Source: Pseudomonadota bacterium (GTDB taxonomy: Bacteria > Myxococcota_A > UBA9042 > GCA-2863065). From it: a DNA stretch of 50,381 nucleotides. Positions within the stretch are counted from its first letter, which is position 1. Each line of letters starts with the position of its first letter. The notes beneath the pieces were generated by a model. It saw only the letters and a list, made by a program, of their open reading frames with translations, did not search any database and was not told the origin of the DNA. The position numbers and the translations under genes are program-made. Location: assembly GCA_005776585.1 (NCBI GenBank), contig SXOX01000020.1, forward strand, positions 1-50,381, read 5' to 3'. Positions 10,601 to 17,619 of the stretch are shown one piece after another.

Positions 10601-13547
10601 AGCAGCCCGAGAGCTGGCCCGTCTTGTCCTGGGCCTGCGCGTAGAGCTCGGTCGTGGCGTTGACGTTGACGACGACTGAAATGGCAAAGCTCCCGTCGCC
10701 CGCCGCGACGCCCTGTCCCACGGTGAGGCCCGCGCAGTTCGACGCGTGATACAGCTTGAGCGCCACGCCCGCCTCCGCCGTGCCGTGAACGACGGGCGAG
10801 GCCACATTCGACGGCGACTTGGGCTCGGTCTTGCTCAGCACGGGCGCGGCCGGAGCGGTACCGTCATGCGTATACGTGAGGCCCGTCGCGCAGCCGGAGA
10901 CGTTGCCGGCCTCGTCCTTCGCCGTCGCGGAGAACGTCGTTGTTGCGTCCGCCTTGACCTGGACAGAGATTGAGAACGCTCCGGAACCGTCCGCCTGGCC
11001 CGAGCCGAGCGCCGCTCCGTCACACGTGCCGTTCTCGAACAGCGTCACGGTCGAGCCGGGCTCGGCCTGGCCTGCGACGCTGGGCTCGAGCTCCGAGGCC
11101 GGCGCGGTCGGCACGGTGGACACGAGCTGCGGCGCGTTCGGCGCCAGATTGTCGTGCACATAGGTCACGTTGGAGAACGAGCACGCGGACTCGGTGCCGA
11201 GCGCGTTCTGGGTCACGCCGCGGAAGGTCGTCGTGGAGTTGGGCGCCACGTTCGTCTCGACCTCGAAGCTCCCGTCGGCGCCCGAGGTGACCGTCGCGAG
11301 GGGAGGGCCGGTGCAGTCGGCGGTCGTATACACCCGAATCTTCGTGAGCGGCGCAGCCTGTCCCGAGACGACGATGGCCACCTGCGACGACGGCGACGCG
11401 GGCGAGACGCTCAGGAAGCTCGGCGCTCCCGGAGCGGTGCCGTTGTGCTCATACGCGAGCCCCGCGGAGCACGGTGAGACCTGCCCGGCCGTGTCCTCGA
11501 CGTTGGCGGTAAACGTCGTCACCGCGTCGGGCACCACCGTCGCCTCCACGACGAACGTTCCGTCGGCCGCGACGACGCCTTGGCCGATGACGCTCCCCGT
11601 GCAGTCCTTGCTCGCGTGCAACCGCACGGCGGTGCCCGGCTCGCCGGTCCCAAAGACGAGCGGCGTCACCGACTTCGCCGGCGAGGCGGGATCGGTCGCT
11701 GTCAGCGTCGGCGCCGCGGGCGGCTGTGCGTCGTGGATGAACGCCATGCCCTCAGGACTGCACGCTGAGAGGTTGCCCGCGGCGTCGCGCGTTTTGCCAT
11801 AGAACGTCGTTGCCGTATTGGCCTGGACGACCGTAACGAGGCTGAAGATCCCCGCGGCGCTCACATCATCTTCGCCTACCGTGGGGCCCGAGCACTGCGA
11901 ATCTGTGTACAGGATAACGTGCGTCCCGGCCTCGGCCGTGCCGATGAGGACCGGCGTCGTCGTGGCGTTCGACGGCGACTTGGGGCTCGTCCCCGTAAAT
12001 GTCGGAGGTGCTGGCGCCACATCGTCGTGGGTGTAGCTCCAGAGCGGCGAGGCGCAGCCGGACACATTCCCCGCGCCGTCGGTCGCCGTGGCCGACCAGG
12101 TCGAGGTCGTATTCAGCGCCGGCTCCGGCTTCCAGGTCACCGTCCCGGTCGCGTCGGCTGCCACGGTGGCCACCGGCGCGTTGGCGCAGTCAGGCCCGGA
12201 AAACAGCGCCACGGTCGCCAGGGCGTCGGTCGCTCCCGAGAGCGTCGGGTGCGTCTCCGTCGAGGGTGAGGCCGGCGCGATACCCGTCGAGGTCGGCGGC
12301 TTGGGCGGGGTCGAGTCCTCGATGTAGGTGACCGTCACCTTGGAGCAGGGCGATACGCTGCCGTCGCTGTCGAGTGCGACGGCCGAGAACGTCGTCGTCG
12401 AATCGTCGGCCACCGTGACCGAGAGCACCAGGGACACGGACGTGAGCTTGACCTCCTGGAGGACGTCGCCCGTGCAGAAGCCATTGGCGTAGAGCCGCAG
12501 CGTCACCGAGTCCATGCTCGCCGCGCCCAGGATCGACGGCGTGTTCATGTTGGCCGGGGACGGCGGCGTGGTGCCCGTGAGCGCGGGCGGGTCCGGCACG
12601 TCGCATGCGTCGCCCTTGCCGTCCTTGTCCGCGTCGAGCTGGTCGTGATTGGTCGCCAGCGGGCAGTTGTCGTCCGTGTCCAGCGTGCCGTCGCCGTCAT
12701 CGTCGGCGTCCACGCAGTCGGCCGCGCCGTCGTTGTCGGTGTCGGTGGAGCCCTCGTCGGTGAGCCCGTTACAGTCGTTGTCGACGCCGTCGCAGGTCTC
12801 GGTAGCCGAGGTGGTCGCGCTGCACGCGGTCAGCCCCGTCGCGGCGCACGTCCGCTCGCCCGAGCAGCTTCCGCCACCGGAGCAGGCCGTGCTCGCTGCC
12901 TCGATGATGGCGCGCGGGCTGCACTCACACGTATTGCTCGTCGGCAGGCACTGCCGTGGTGAGTCCGCAGGCGCGTCCGGCATCGGCCGACAGGTGTGGC
13001 CCTTGGGGCAGCCGAGATCGCTGCTACACACCGAGCCGCAGTAGGCGCCGTCTGCGGGGCCGAACGGCACGCAACGATTGTCCGGGCTCCCGAGCGCGCC
13101 CTGGCAGTCCGCGTGCAGCCGGCACGGCCGGCACAGATTGATGTGGTCCTCGACACAGAGAAACGCCGTGTCCGTCCCACCCACGGACAGCGCCTTGCAC
13201 GCATAGCCCGCCGGACACGACACGTCGCACAGGCGCGTGCAGGCGCCCTTGCCGTGGCGCGACGGGATGCAGTAACCCGCGTCGTAGCACTCGTCATTCG
13301 TCTCGCAGGGACAGCCGAAGGCGCCCGGATACTCCAGGCAGTCGATGGGGCCATCGAACCCTTGCGGGTAGGCCTTGCCGTCGGGTCCTCCGTTCTTCCA
13401 CTTGGCGTCTCCGCGCCCATCGGCAAGCACGTCCTCGGGCGCGGCCCCGCGGCTTCCGTCCTCGGCGTCGTCGTTGCAGGCGACGACGAGCATTACAGTG
13501 GCGATGAAACGTACGGCGACAGCAGCGCAGCGACGAGGCTCAGGCAT
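4674..13547 (-). CDS. Giant multidomain lipoprotein: Cys-rich head, thrombospondin type 3, 19 Ig-like repeats, Fn3-like domain, 14 RCC1 units
   Basis: The gene encodes 2,957 residues from the ATG at 13547. The signal sequence ends in the lipobox VVAC with Cys24, followed by Asn-Asp. Residues 70-260 are Cys-rich and EGF-like in spacing, then comes a MopE-type motif (ETCDGVDNDCNGLTDEG) and a Ca-binding-type DxDxDG run typical of thrombospondin type 3 repeats. Residues about 318-2156 hold 19 Ig-like repeats of about 97 residues, each with a first Cys in a C[TA]G setting and a second in a GCS or ACS setting near its end. A Fn3-like domain (about 2157-2260) leads into 14 RCC1 units (about 2266-2957). 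This is a long surface-displayed rod ending in propellers, presumably for binding or adhesion. No enzyme domain is seen. The hydrolase gene follows 23 bp downstream. Confidence 0.93.
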   Translation of the reverse strand: MPEPRRCAAVAVRFIATVMLVVACNDDAEDGSRGAAPEDVLADGRGDAKWKNGGPDGKAYPQGFDGPIDCLEYPGAFGCPCETNDECYDAGYCIPSRHGKGACTRLCDVSCPAGYACKALSVGGTDTAFLCVEDHINLCRPCRLHADCQGALGSPDNRCVPFGPADGAYCGSVCSSDLGCPKGHTCRPMPDAPADSPRQCLPTSNTCECSPRAIIEAASTACSGGGSCSGERTCAATGLTACSATTSATETCDGVDNDCNGLTDEGSTDTDNDGAADCVDADDDGDGTLDTDDNCPLATNHDQLDADKDGKGDACDVPDPPALTGTTPPSPANMNTPSILGAASMDSVTLRLYANGFCTGDVLQEVKLTSVSLVLSVTVADDSTTTFSAVALDSDGSVSPCSKVTVTYIEDSTPPKPPTSTGIAPASPSTETHPTLSGATDALATVALFSGPDCANAPVATVAADATGTVTWKPEPALNTTSTWSATATDGAGNVSGCASPLWSYTHDDVAPAPPTFTGTSPKSPSNATTTPVLIGTAEAGTHVILYTDSQCSGPTVGEDDVSAAGIFSLVTVVQANTATTFYGKTRDAAGNLSACSPEGMAFIHDAQPPAAPTLTATDPASPAKSVTPLVFGTGEPGTAVRLHASKDCTGSVIGQGVVAADGTFVVEATVVPDAVTTFTANVEDTAGQVSPCSAGLAYEHNGTAPGAPSFLSVSPASPSSQVAIVVSGQAAPLTKIRVYTTADCTGPPLATVTSGADGSFEVETNVAPNSTTTFRGVTQNALGTESACSFSNVTYVHDNLAPNAPQLVSTVPTAPASELEPSVAGQAEPGSTVTLFENGTCDGAALGSGQADGSGAFSISVQVKADATTTFSATAKDEAGNVSGCATGLTYTHDGTAPAAPVLSKTEPKSPSNVASPVVHGTAEAGVALKLYHASNCAGLTVGQGVAAGDGSFAISVVVNVNATTELYAQAQDKTGQLSGCSAGLTYVHDGVGPAAPTLTKTTPKSPNGALSIAVSGATAAGALVTVYSSADCTGPATVTVTATDVGTFDAPLQVAPNSATSFSATAADAAGNVSACSGVSLVYTHDGQAPEPPVLTTAQPASPSTSTTPNLLGTSEPGTTVALFANAECAGTPLSTGLTGAGGLFSVAVTVGQNTTTTVYGTASDAAGNVSGCSTQGLAFLHDSIPPATPKLIKTDPKSPSTSLTPVVHGTGDAGSTVSLYLKNDCTGAVAGSGAVQGDGTFAVTGGITPNTTVTFYASAADALGLVSGCSTGLKFVSDGTVPAPPKLTGTNPPSPSQNSAPSVQGTVSEAAIVSIYLSGDCTGDAVGSFGWNPGAPFSVVVLMIKNTVNQISATLTDLAGNVSGCSTSISYRHDTMAPPAPVLDSTKPPSPAGTLYPIVVAYSDPGTVVTIYDQAGCTGKVLGTATAGLDSVVSVPVTVTANTTTQLSATATDGAKNVSGCSEPLPFTHDTSQPTVPVWTGSQPKSPSALTTTPTLNGLADATNTVYVYALPGCAGPPVATIAVGPTGKFSAQVTVVSGSTTSFSARAFDFAGNDSACTPEPFVFVHDTGKPSAPALTQTTPASPNATTTQPVVHGTAEAGTQVSLFLAGACTGGAVATASVGTDGTFLVLVDVPPNGTALLSATTTDSAGNTSDCSAPLSYTHDAIGPASVVLTATSPTSPSTSTKPTVLGQTEPNAAVTLFQQPGCAGTPVATGKAGADGTFAIATPVGANEATVLTATATDALGNVSGCSNALTYVNDTEPPKPPVLTGTSPASPTNVTAQPQVLGTAEPAAKVTVYLSAGCTGAAAAAGTVAANGQLAVEVFVPANATATLSATATDALGNVSGCSNALTFTHDNLAPGTPLLTGTTPPSPSNVSKPVVAGNGTEAKSTVLIFGQPGCAGPPLGSAIANAAGAFTVTLTSDVTANATTSLTAQAVDAVGNTSACSAALAYVHDSIAPAVPTVTGTIPPPPSKDPRPSIQGTGVVGTTIRFFRDAKCTLALTGSGAVGADGSYVIKLSGDVPKNTTTLIYANATDAAGNVSGCSTSFATYLHDDVAPPAPKLVSVSPASPSNADDTPTVDGTVAADVVAVDVYAGPGCTVFIGTVTPTINNTFTDTHLVQANTKTDFTAKAKDAAGNVSACSAALSYIYDTLAPVFPATYAGPTVTPGAGNALVFTWVGATDNFTAKNALNYDVCISTSCTNPCVPWVTSATVTAGKTTVTLPNMAANTRYYAVVRSTDQAGNTDTNLKVSSLKTQGINMARAVVVGGSKTCAFLANGELRCFGSNAIGTQTQLLAHAMGPTHECSIKDDNKVYCRGDNGTGQLGAGNTTVTGITVQVVGLTNMVDVSVGDGHSCALRSDGTVACWGYNEHGATGTGDKVMLTPKSVVDAAGQPFKGAVRIVSGSEHNCALRGDATAWCWGFNWAGQLGNGAEGVSAVPVAVDLSVAKGFVDIALGTDHACGVSVEGKVFCWGSNKSFQLGLGASGPQLALTPTYTGISQARSVSASGSQTCVARMDGTATCFGNNDKGQLGVGNVTSPIKVPTTVLTSIGFGPLANVVDVQLGLAHGCALLADGSLTCWGQNGSGQLGDGSLIPSTSGVAFTQLAGVAYLKGISHSQKTTCALGSDGTVYCWGANASGQTTAPASTGTAVTTVTGLPKGRALLVRTGLSHTCVLLSGGEVRCFGSNDRGQLGSPGPSTTTPVTVALGQPARDLVVGADHACALLVNGAVACWGEDSSGQLGNGPGGGLSATPVTVSLTEPAIALAAGERHTCATVAGLGTGAVKCWGHNATGQLAVGLIGNQHTPVTYSGLQSRPKQVTGGSDHTCVLLEDGTLNCVGTSALLPTGVALSGQLFLDAGTDHACVGARDRSLRCFGKNGHGQLGNGTTTDSTVPVAVSGLARVWELDAGHLSTCAVGMDGLAYCWGESVGDLLGTGAATPVTVPTVVQCLP
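4680..6760 (-). repeat. Fourteen RCC1-like units (probably two seven-bladed propellers)
   Basis: I count 14 units of the pattern HxCAL..dGxVxCWGxNxxGQLG in the C-terminal part of the giant lipoprotein. Each unit has two cysteines, one near the start of the CAL strand and one in CWG or CFG. Seven RCC1 units normally close one propeller, so 14 would give two. The protein ends a few residues after the last unit (VVQCLP). Confidence 0.88.
7080..12597 (-). repeat. Array of 19 Ig-like coding repeats, about 290 bp each
   Basis: These are tandem in-frame units inside the giant lipoprotein. Each begins with a Pro-rich linker (APxxPxLxxTxPxSPS), contains a C[TA]G-type cysteine near its middle, a TTTxSATAxDAAGNVS strand, and ends GCSxxLxYxHD. 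The recurring AGNVSGCS segment is nearly identical across many copies, so the units are also similar at DNA level. The fold matches bacterial Ig-like repeats of large adhesins. Within-unit cysteine pairs suggest one disulfide per domain, which would fit an exported protein. Confidence 0.9.
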
Positions 13548-13634
13548 GGCGTTTACGCTACGCTCGTGGCCGTTTCAGGGCAAGGCCGAAGCGGCGATGG
13601 CACTGCGCCACGCTCCGCGCTAGGCTCTCGCCAC

Positions 13635-14030
13635 ATGACCACCCTGGAACGTCGCTGGGCCGCGCGCACTCTGGACGGTCTCGCGCCCGAGCTCGACGGC
13701 ACGCCGCGCCCGAGCGCGATTGGCGCAGACCGCTTCGTGGCCGACTTCGTCGCGTCCCAGCCCAGCGCGCTGCAGGGCGTCGGCCTGCGCGTGCTCTTGC
13801 TCCTCTTCGTGCTCCTGCCGGTGCTCGTCCTGGGTCGCCCGCGGCGCTTCTTCTCGCTCCGGATGGACCTCCGCGAGCGCTACTTCCTGTGGTGGTACGA
13901 GCACCCCATCTATGTGGTGAGGCAGCTCGCCATCGTCATGAAGACGCTGCTGTGCCTGCATTGGCTCGGGCACCCCGACGTGCAGCGCCGTCTCGGCTGC
14001 GACAAGCCGAATGCGCGGCCGTCGATATGA
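13635..14030 (+). CDS. Small membrane protein, probable partner of the adjacent GMC oxidoreductase
   Basis: The gene encodes 131 residues from the ATG at 13635. One strong hydrophobic segment (VLLLLFVLLPVLVLG, about residues 54-68) is followed by an aromatic, basic region (RERYFLWWYEHPIYVV) and a second moderately hydrophobic stretch (about 95-110). The stop overlaps the ATG of the GMC oxidoreductase by 4 bp (ATGA), so the two are almost certainly translationally coupled. The sequence resembles the N-terminal membrane region found fused to the GMC domain in long-chain alcohol oxidases, which makes this look like a split version. That link is from memory of the family and is not proven. Its likely role is to anchor the flavoenzyme at the membrane. 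Confidence 0.75.
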   Translation: MTTLERRWAARTLDGLAPELDGTPRPSAIGADRFVADFVASQPSALQGVGLRVLLLLFVLLPVLVLGRPRRFFSLRMDLRERYFLWWYEHPIYVVRQLAIVMKTLLCLHWLGHPDVQRRLGCDKPNARPSI

Positions 14031-15553
14031 GCGCGCTCGACGCCTCGGTCGTCGAAGGTCGCACGCTGTCCGGCGCGCATCGGCTCACCTGCGACGTGGT
14101 GGTCGTCGGCACAGGCGCTGCCGGCGCGACGGTCGCGGTCACGCTTGCCGACGCGGGCTGGGACGTCGTGATGCTGGAAGAGGGCGCGCGCCTCCGCGAG
14201 TCGGAGTTCACGGCCAACCTCTGGAAGACGATGAAGACGCTCTTCCGGGACCTCGGCGCGAGCTTCCTCGAAGGGCGGAGCTTCATCCCGGTGCTCCAGG
14301 GGCGCTGCGTCGGGGGCGGCACTGTCATCAACTCCGCCATCGTCTGGCGCGTGCCCGAGGACGTCCACGGCGTCTGGCTCCGCCGCGATCCGGGCCTCGC
14401 CGCGGGCATCCCGTACGCGGACCTGGAGCGCCATTGGGCCGTCCTCGAGCGCGACCTCGGCGTCGCCCCGACCGACGACGCGATTCGCGGACACAACAGC
14501 CGGCTGTTGGCGCTCGCGGCCGAGCGGCTCGGGTACCGGGGTCGCGTCATCCCGCGCAACGTCGTGGGCTGCGAAGGTCAGGCGCTCTGCCTCCAGGGCT
14601 GCCCCAACGGGCGCAAGCAGAGCACGGCGGTCACCTACGTGCCTCGCGCGCTGCGGGCAGGCGCACGGCTGTTCACCGACGCCCGCGTCGACCGCGTCGT
14701 GACCGAGGGCGGTCGGGCAAGCGGCGTGCAGGCGACGTTGCTCGGCGGCGATCCGGAGCGTCCGGCCACGCTCGAGGTCACGGCCCGACGCGCCGTGGTG
14801 CTGGCGGCCAGCGCGCTCCAGTCTCCCGGGATCTTGCTCAAGAGCGGCCTCGATCGCCTGGGACCCGTTGGGCAGCACTTCATGTGTCACCCGGGCGTGT
14901 CGATGGTCGGCGTCTACGACGCGCCCGTCGATCTCTGGTCCGGCGCCACGCAAGGCTACGAGATCGACCACTTCCGGCCCGAGCGCATGAAGATCGAGTC
15001 CATCGCGCTTCCGCCTGAGCTCATGGCGCTGCGCATGCCCGGCGTCGGCCAGAAGCTCGCGCGCTGGCTGCCGCTCGCCCGGCACATGGCGCTCTGGGGG
15101 GCACAAGTGCGCTCCCGGGCCGAGGGACAGGTCCGCCTCGGCGGGACCGGCGTCCGCGTGCGTTTCACGCAGACGGCCGAGGACCTGGTCACGATACGGC
15201 TTGGCCTGCGCGTCTGCGCCGAGGCTTGCTTCGCCTCCGGTGCGCGGTCGGTGCTCCCGGGCATCCATGGCCTGCCCGAGGAGCTCACGTCCATGGACGA
15301 GGTCACGCGCTGGCTCGACCGCGTCACCGACGTGCGGCAGCTCAACATGATCGCCACGCACCTGTTTGGCACGCTGCGCATGGGGACCCACCCCGACGAC
15401 GCCGTCGTCAACCCATTTGGCGAGGCCCATCGGCTGCCGCGCCTCTACGTCGCCGACTCGTCCGTCTTTCCGTCCAACCTGGGCGTCAACCCGCAGCACA
15501 CGATCATGGGAGTTGCGCGCCAGATCGCCGAGCATGTCTTGGCCCGAGCTTGA
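14027..15553 (+). CDS. GMC-family FAD-dependent oxidoreductase (long-chain alcohol oxidase or cholesterol oxidase type)
   Basis: The gene encodes 508 residues. I chose the ATG at 14027 because it overlaps the preceding stop. The N terminus has the FAD dinucleotide-binding fold VVVGTGAAGATVA followed by an Asp/Glu-type strand end (VVMLEEG). The GMC signature region FIPVLQGRCVGGGTVINSA comes next, and the C-terminal GMC_oxred_C region includes HLFGTLRMGTHPDDAVV, LYVADSSVFPSNLGVNPQHT and a final Ile/Ala-rich helix. His and Asn in NPQHT fit the catalytic pair of the family. The enzyme oxidises an alcohol with FAD; a lipophilic alcohol is inferred from the membrane partner encoded just upstream. 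A Cys-rich stretch (CEGQALCLQGCPNGRKQ) near residues 183-199 resembles a cluster-like insertion seen in related alcohol oxidases. Confidence 0.9.
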   Translation: MSALDASVVEGRTLSGAHRLTCDVVVVGTGAAGATVAVTLADAGWDVVMLEEGARLRESEFTANLWKTMKTLFRDLGASFLEGRSFIPVLQGRCVGGGTVINSAIVWRVPEDVHGVWLRRDPGLAAGIPYADLERHWAVLERDLGVAPTDDAIRGHNSRLLALAAERLGYRGRVIPRNVVGCEGQALCLQGCPNGRKQSTAVTYVPRALRAGARLFTDARVDRVVTEGGRASGVQATLLGGDPERPATLEVTARRAVVLAASALQSPGILLKSGLDRLGPVGQHFMCHPGVSMVGVYDAPVDLWSGATQGYEIDHFRPERMKIESIALPPELMALRMPGVGQKLARWLPLARHMALWGAQVRSRAEGQVRLGGTGVRVRFTQTAEDLVTIRLGLRVCAEACFASGARSVLPGIHGLPEELTSMDEVTRWLDRVTDVRQLNMIATHLFGTLRMGTHPDDAVVNPFGEAHRLPRLYVADSSVFPSNLGVNPQHTIMGVARQIAEHVLARA

Positions 15554-15605
15554 CGACTGCGTCTGGCACAACTAATCTAGCCATGTCGGCTAGCCAGGAG
15601 ACCAG

Positions 15606-15866
15606 ATGCCACCGTCACTACCTCAGCCTTGGCCGCTTCAAGACGCCAAGAATCGCTTCAGCGAGCTCGTCGATCGCGCCATCGCCGAAGGCCCGCAGAT
15701 CGTGACACGGCGGGGCAAGGAGGCGGTTGTGGTGGTGTCCGCGTCAGACTATCGCCGCCAGCAGGCGGCCCCTCGGGACTTTGTCGATTTTCTGCTGAGC
15801 GCGCCACGCGTCGAGCTCGACCTGCGCCGAGACAGCGCGCCCGACCGAGAGACCGAACTCGAGTGA
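15606..15866 (+). CDS. Phd/YefM-type antitoxin
   Basis: The gene encodes 86 residues from the ATG at 15606, with AGGAG at 15596-15600 as ribosome site, 5 bp upstream. Residues 9-50 match the Phd/YefM DNA-binding fold: WPLQDAKNRFSELVDRA, GPQIVTRRGKEAVVVVS, SDYRR. The C-terminal tail is charged and probably disordered until it wraps the toxin. The stop overlaps the GTG of the toxin gene by 4 bp (GTGA). Known members bind their own promoter together with the toxin, so autorepression is expected, but no operator could be confirmed in the 52-bp upstream gap. Confidence 0.92.
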   Translation: MPPSLPQPWPLQDAKNRFSELVDRAIAEGPQIVTRRGKEAVVVVSASDYRRQQAAPRDFVDFLLSAPRVELDLRRDSAPDRETELE

Positions 15867-16279
15867 TCCTACTGGACACCTGCGTTATCTCTGAAACCGT
15901 TCGACCGACTCCCGACGAGCGCGTCGTGCGTTGGCTCAAACAGCGTCGCTCTGCCGAGCTCCTGCTGAGCTCGGTGACCGTCGGTGAGCTGGTCCGCGGT
16001 TGCGGGCTCTTGCCCGATGGTCGCCGCAAGAGTCAGCTCCAGGTTTGGCTGGACGATCTCCGGGCGACCTACCGCGAGCGCATCCTGCCGCTCGACGAGC
16101 GCGCCGCCGCTCGCTGGGGAGAGGTTGCGGCTGAGTGTCGTCGGTCCGGCCGCGCCCTTGCGGTCTTCGATGGGCTCATCGGCGCCATCGCGTGGCGCCA
16201 CGGTGTCGCCGTTGCGACACGCAACGTCGAGGACTTTGCGCACTCCGGTGTCGAGCTCCTCGACCCGTGGCACGACTGA
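15863..16279 (+). CDS. VapC-type PIN-domain toxin ribonuclease
   Basis: The gene encodes 138 residues from a GTG at 15863 that overlaps the antitoxin stop. PIN-domain acidic residues are in place: Asp5 in ILLDTCVISE, Glu in VTVGELVRG, Asp in VFDGLIGAIAWRHG and Asp in ATRNVEDF. These coordinate Mg2+ in VapC toxins, which cleave RNA (often tRNA or rRNA). The usual D-x-LIAA helix is present here as DGLIGAIA. Pairing of a Phd-type antitoxin with a VapC toxin is common. Nothing suggests inactivation. Confidence 0.92.
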   Translation: MILLDTCVISETVRPTPDERVVRWLKQRRSAELLLSSVTVGELVRGCGLLPDGRRKSQLQVWLDDLRATYRERILPLDERAAARWGEVAAECRRSGRALAVFDGLIGAIAWRHGVAVATRNVEDFAHSGVELLDPWHD

Positions 16280-16425
16280 GATCGTTAAACAGCAGTTCGA
16301 GTCCATCGAATCAAAGCCTGTCGAGATTCGAATCTTCCCCGTTGCGCCCGCGCGTCGGCGTCCCTAGCGTCCCTGCGCCGCGCATTGTTCGCTGCGGCCA
16401 ACACGTTGGAACAGGGGACGACACC

Positions 16426-17592
16426 ATGACGCACATCTACGGAATCGACGCTGCCGGGCAGGACGCACTGGCCAAGGCTTCTCACATCGCCCGCGAGGTC
16501 GCGGCCGCTCACGCCGCCGACGTCGATCAGAAGGGCCGCTTCCCCTCCGAGGCGATGGCAGCCCTCGCGCAGGCCGGTCTCATGGGGCTGACGGTTCCGG
16601 CGGAGCTCGGCGGCATGGGCCAAGGCATGCGCGCCTTCGCGGCCGTCGCCGAGGAGCTGGCCACGGCGTGCGCCTCGACCGCGATGATCTACGTCATGCA
16701 CAACGCCGCGCTCCAGACGATCGTGGCCACCAAGACGCTCGCGGGCCGTGACGCGCTCTTGCGCGACATCGCTTCGGGCAAGCACCTCACCACGCTGGCC
16801 TTCAGCGAGGTGGGCACCCGCTCGAACTTCTGGTTCCAGGGCTCGGAGCTCGCGCCGGCGGGCGAGGGCTACACCGTGACCGGTCACAAGAGCTGGGTCA
16901 CGAGCTCGCTGCACGCGCAGTCGTATGTCGCCCTGTCGCGCCGACCGGGTGCGGCCAACGCGGGCGATCTTACGATGTATCTTGTTCGTAACGGGCAGCC
17001 GGGCATGGCCGTTCGTGGCGGCTTCGATGGCCTCGGGCTACGCGGCAACGAGTCGGGCCCGGTCCTCTTCGACGGCTATCGCATCTCGGAGGGCGACCTC
17101 ATCTCACCGCACGGCGCCGGAAACGACGTGTCGCTCGGCGTCGTGTTGCCCTGGTTCAACGTCGGGACGTCCGCCATGGCGCACGGCCTCTGTCGCGCCG
17201 CGCTGTCCGCGACCACGACGCACCTCGTCGGCGCCGGCTTCGACTTCAATGGCTCCAAGCTCCGCGACCTGCCCAACCTGCGCACGCGCCTCGCCGAGAT
17301 GGCCGTCGCGACCGAGAAGAGCCGTGCGCTGCTCGGGTACACGTTCACCGTGCTCGAGTCGGCTTCCGAGGCCGCGCCGCTCTACGTGCTCGAGGTCCGC
17401 TACTCGGCCGTCAACGCGGCCACCGAGGTGACCGACCTCGCCATGAAGGCCTGTGGCGGTGCCGCCTTTCGCAAGGAGCTGGGCGTCGAGCGCGCCTTCC
17501 GGGACGCTCGCGCCGGCTGGGTCATGGCGCCCACGTCCGACGCGCTGGCCGACTTCATCGGCAAGGCGCTCACGGGTTTGCCATTGCTGTAG
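16426..17592 (+). CDS. Acyl-CoA dehydrogenase-family flavoprotein
   Basis: The gene encodes 388 residues. The ATG at 16426 is preceded by an AGGGGA ribosome site; the longer upstream open frame overlaps the toxin gene and is non-coding in character. The N-terminal helical domain (LGGMGQGMRAFAAVAEEL), the beta domain with the flavin and substrate strand LTTLAFSEVGTRSNFWF, GHKSWVTSS and a C-terminal helical bundle with RDARAGWVMAPTSDAL match the family. The usual catalytic Glu of medium-chain enzymes (in a YEGT-type loop) is not at the expected place; the loop at residues 367-372 reads MAPTSD. That variant also occurs in monooxygenase-like or atypical members, so the chemistry may not be plain acyl-CoA dehydrogenation. 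The GST-like gene follows after 27 bp, which suggests co-transcription. Confidence 0.88.
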   Translation: MTHIYGIDAAGQDALAKASHIAREVAAAHAADVDQKGRFPSEAMAALAQAGLMGLTVPAELGGMGQGMRAFAAVAEELATACASTAMIYVMHNAALQTIVATKTLAGRDALLRDIASGKHLTTLAFSEVGTRSNFWFQGSELAPAGEGYTVTGHKSWVTSSLHAQSYVALSRRPGAANAGDLTMYLVRNGQPGMAVRGGFDGLGLRGNESGPVLFDGYRISEGDLISPHGAGNDVSLGVVLPWFNVGTSAMAHGLCRAALSATTTHLVGAGFDFNGSKLRDLPNLRTRLAEMAVATEKSRALLGYTFTVLESASEAAPLYVLEVRYSAVNAATEVTDLAMKACGGAAFRKELGVERAFRDARAGWVMAPTSDALADFIGKALTGLPLL

Positions 17593-17619
17593 GCTGCGGG
17601 CGTGGGTTAGGGTCCACCC

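Noticed and set aside
13910..15571. Minus-strand open frame of 553 codons over the GMC oxidoreductase
   Set aside because: The plus strand encodes a complete GMC enzyme; no family motifs on the minus strand.
16296..16340. tRNA-like TTCGAGTCC and TTCGAATC strings after the toxin gene
   Set aside because: No acceptor, D-arm or anticodon stems could be folded; the 10-bp palindrome GATTCGAATC at 16325-16334 is short and may be chance.
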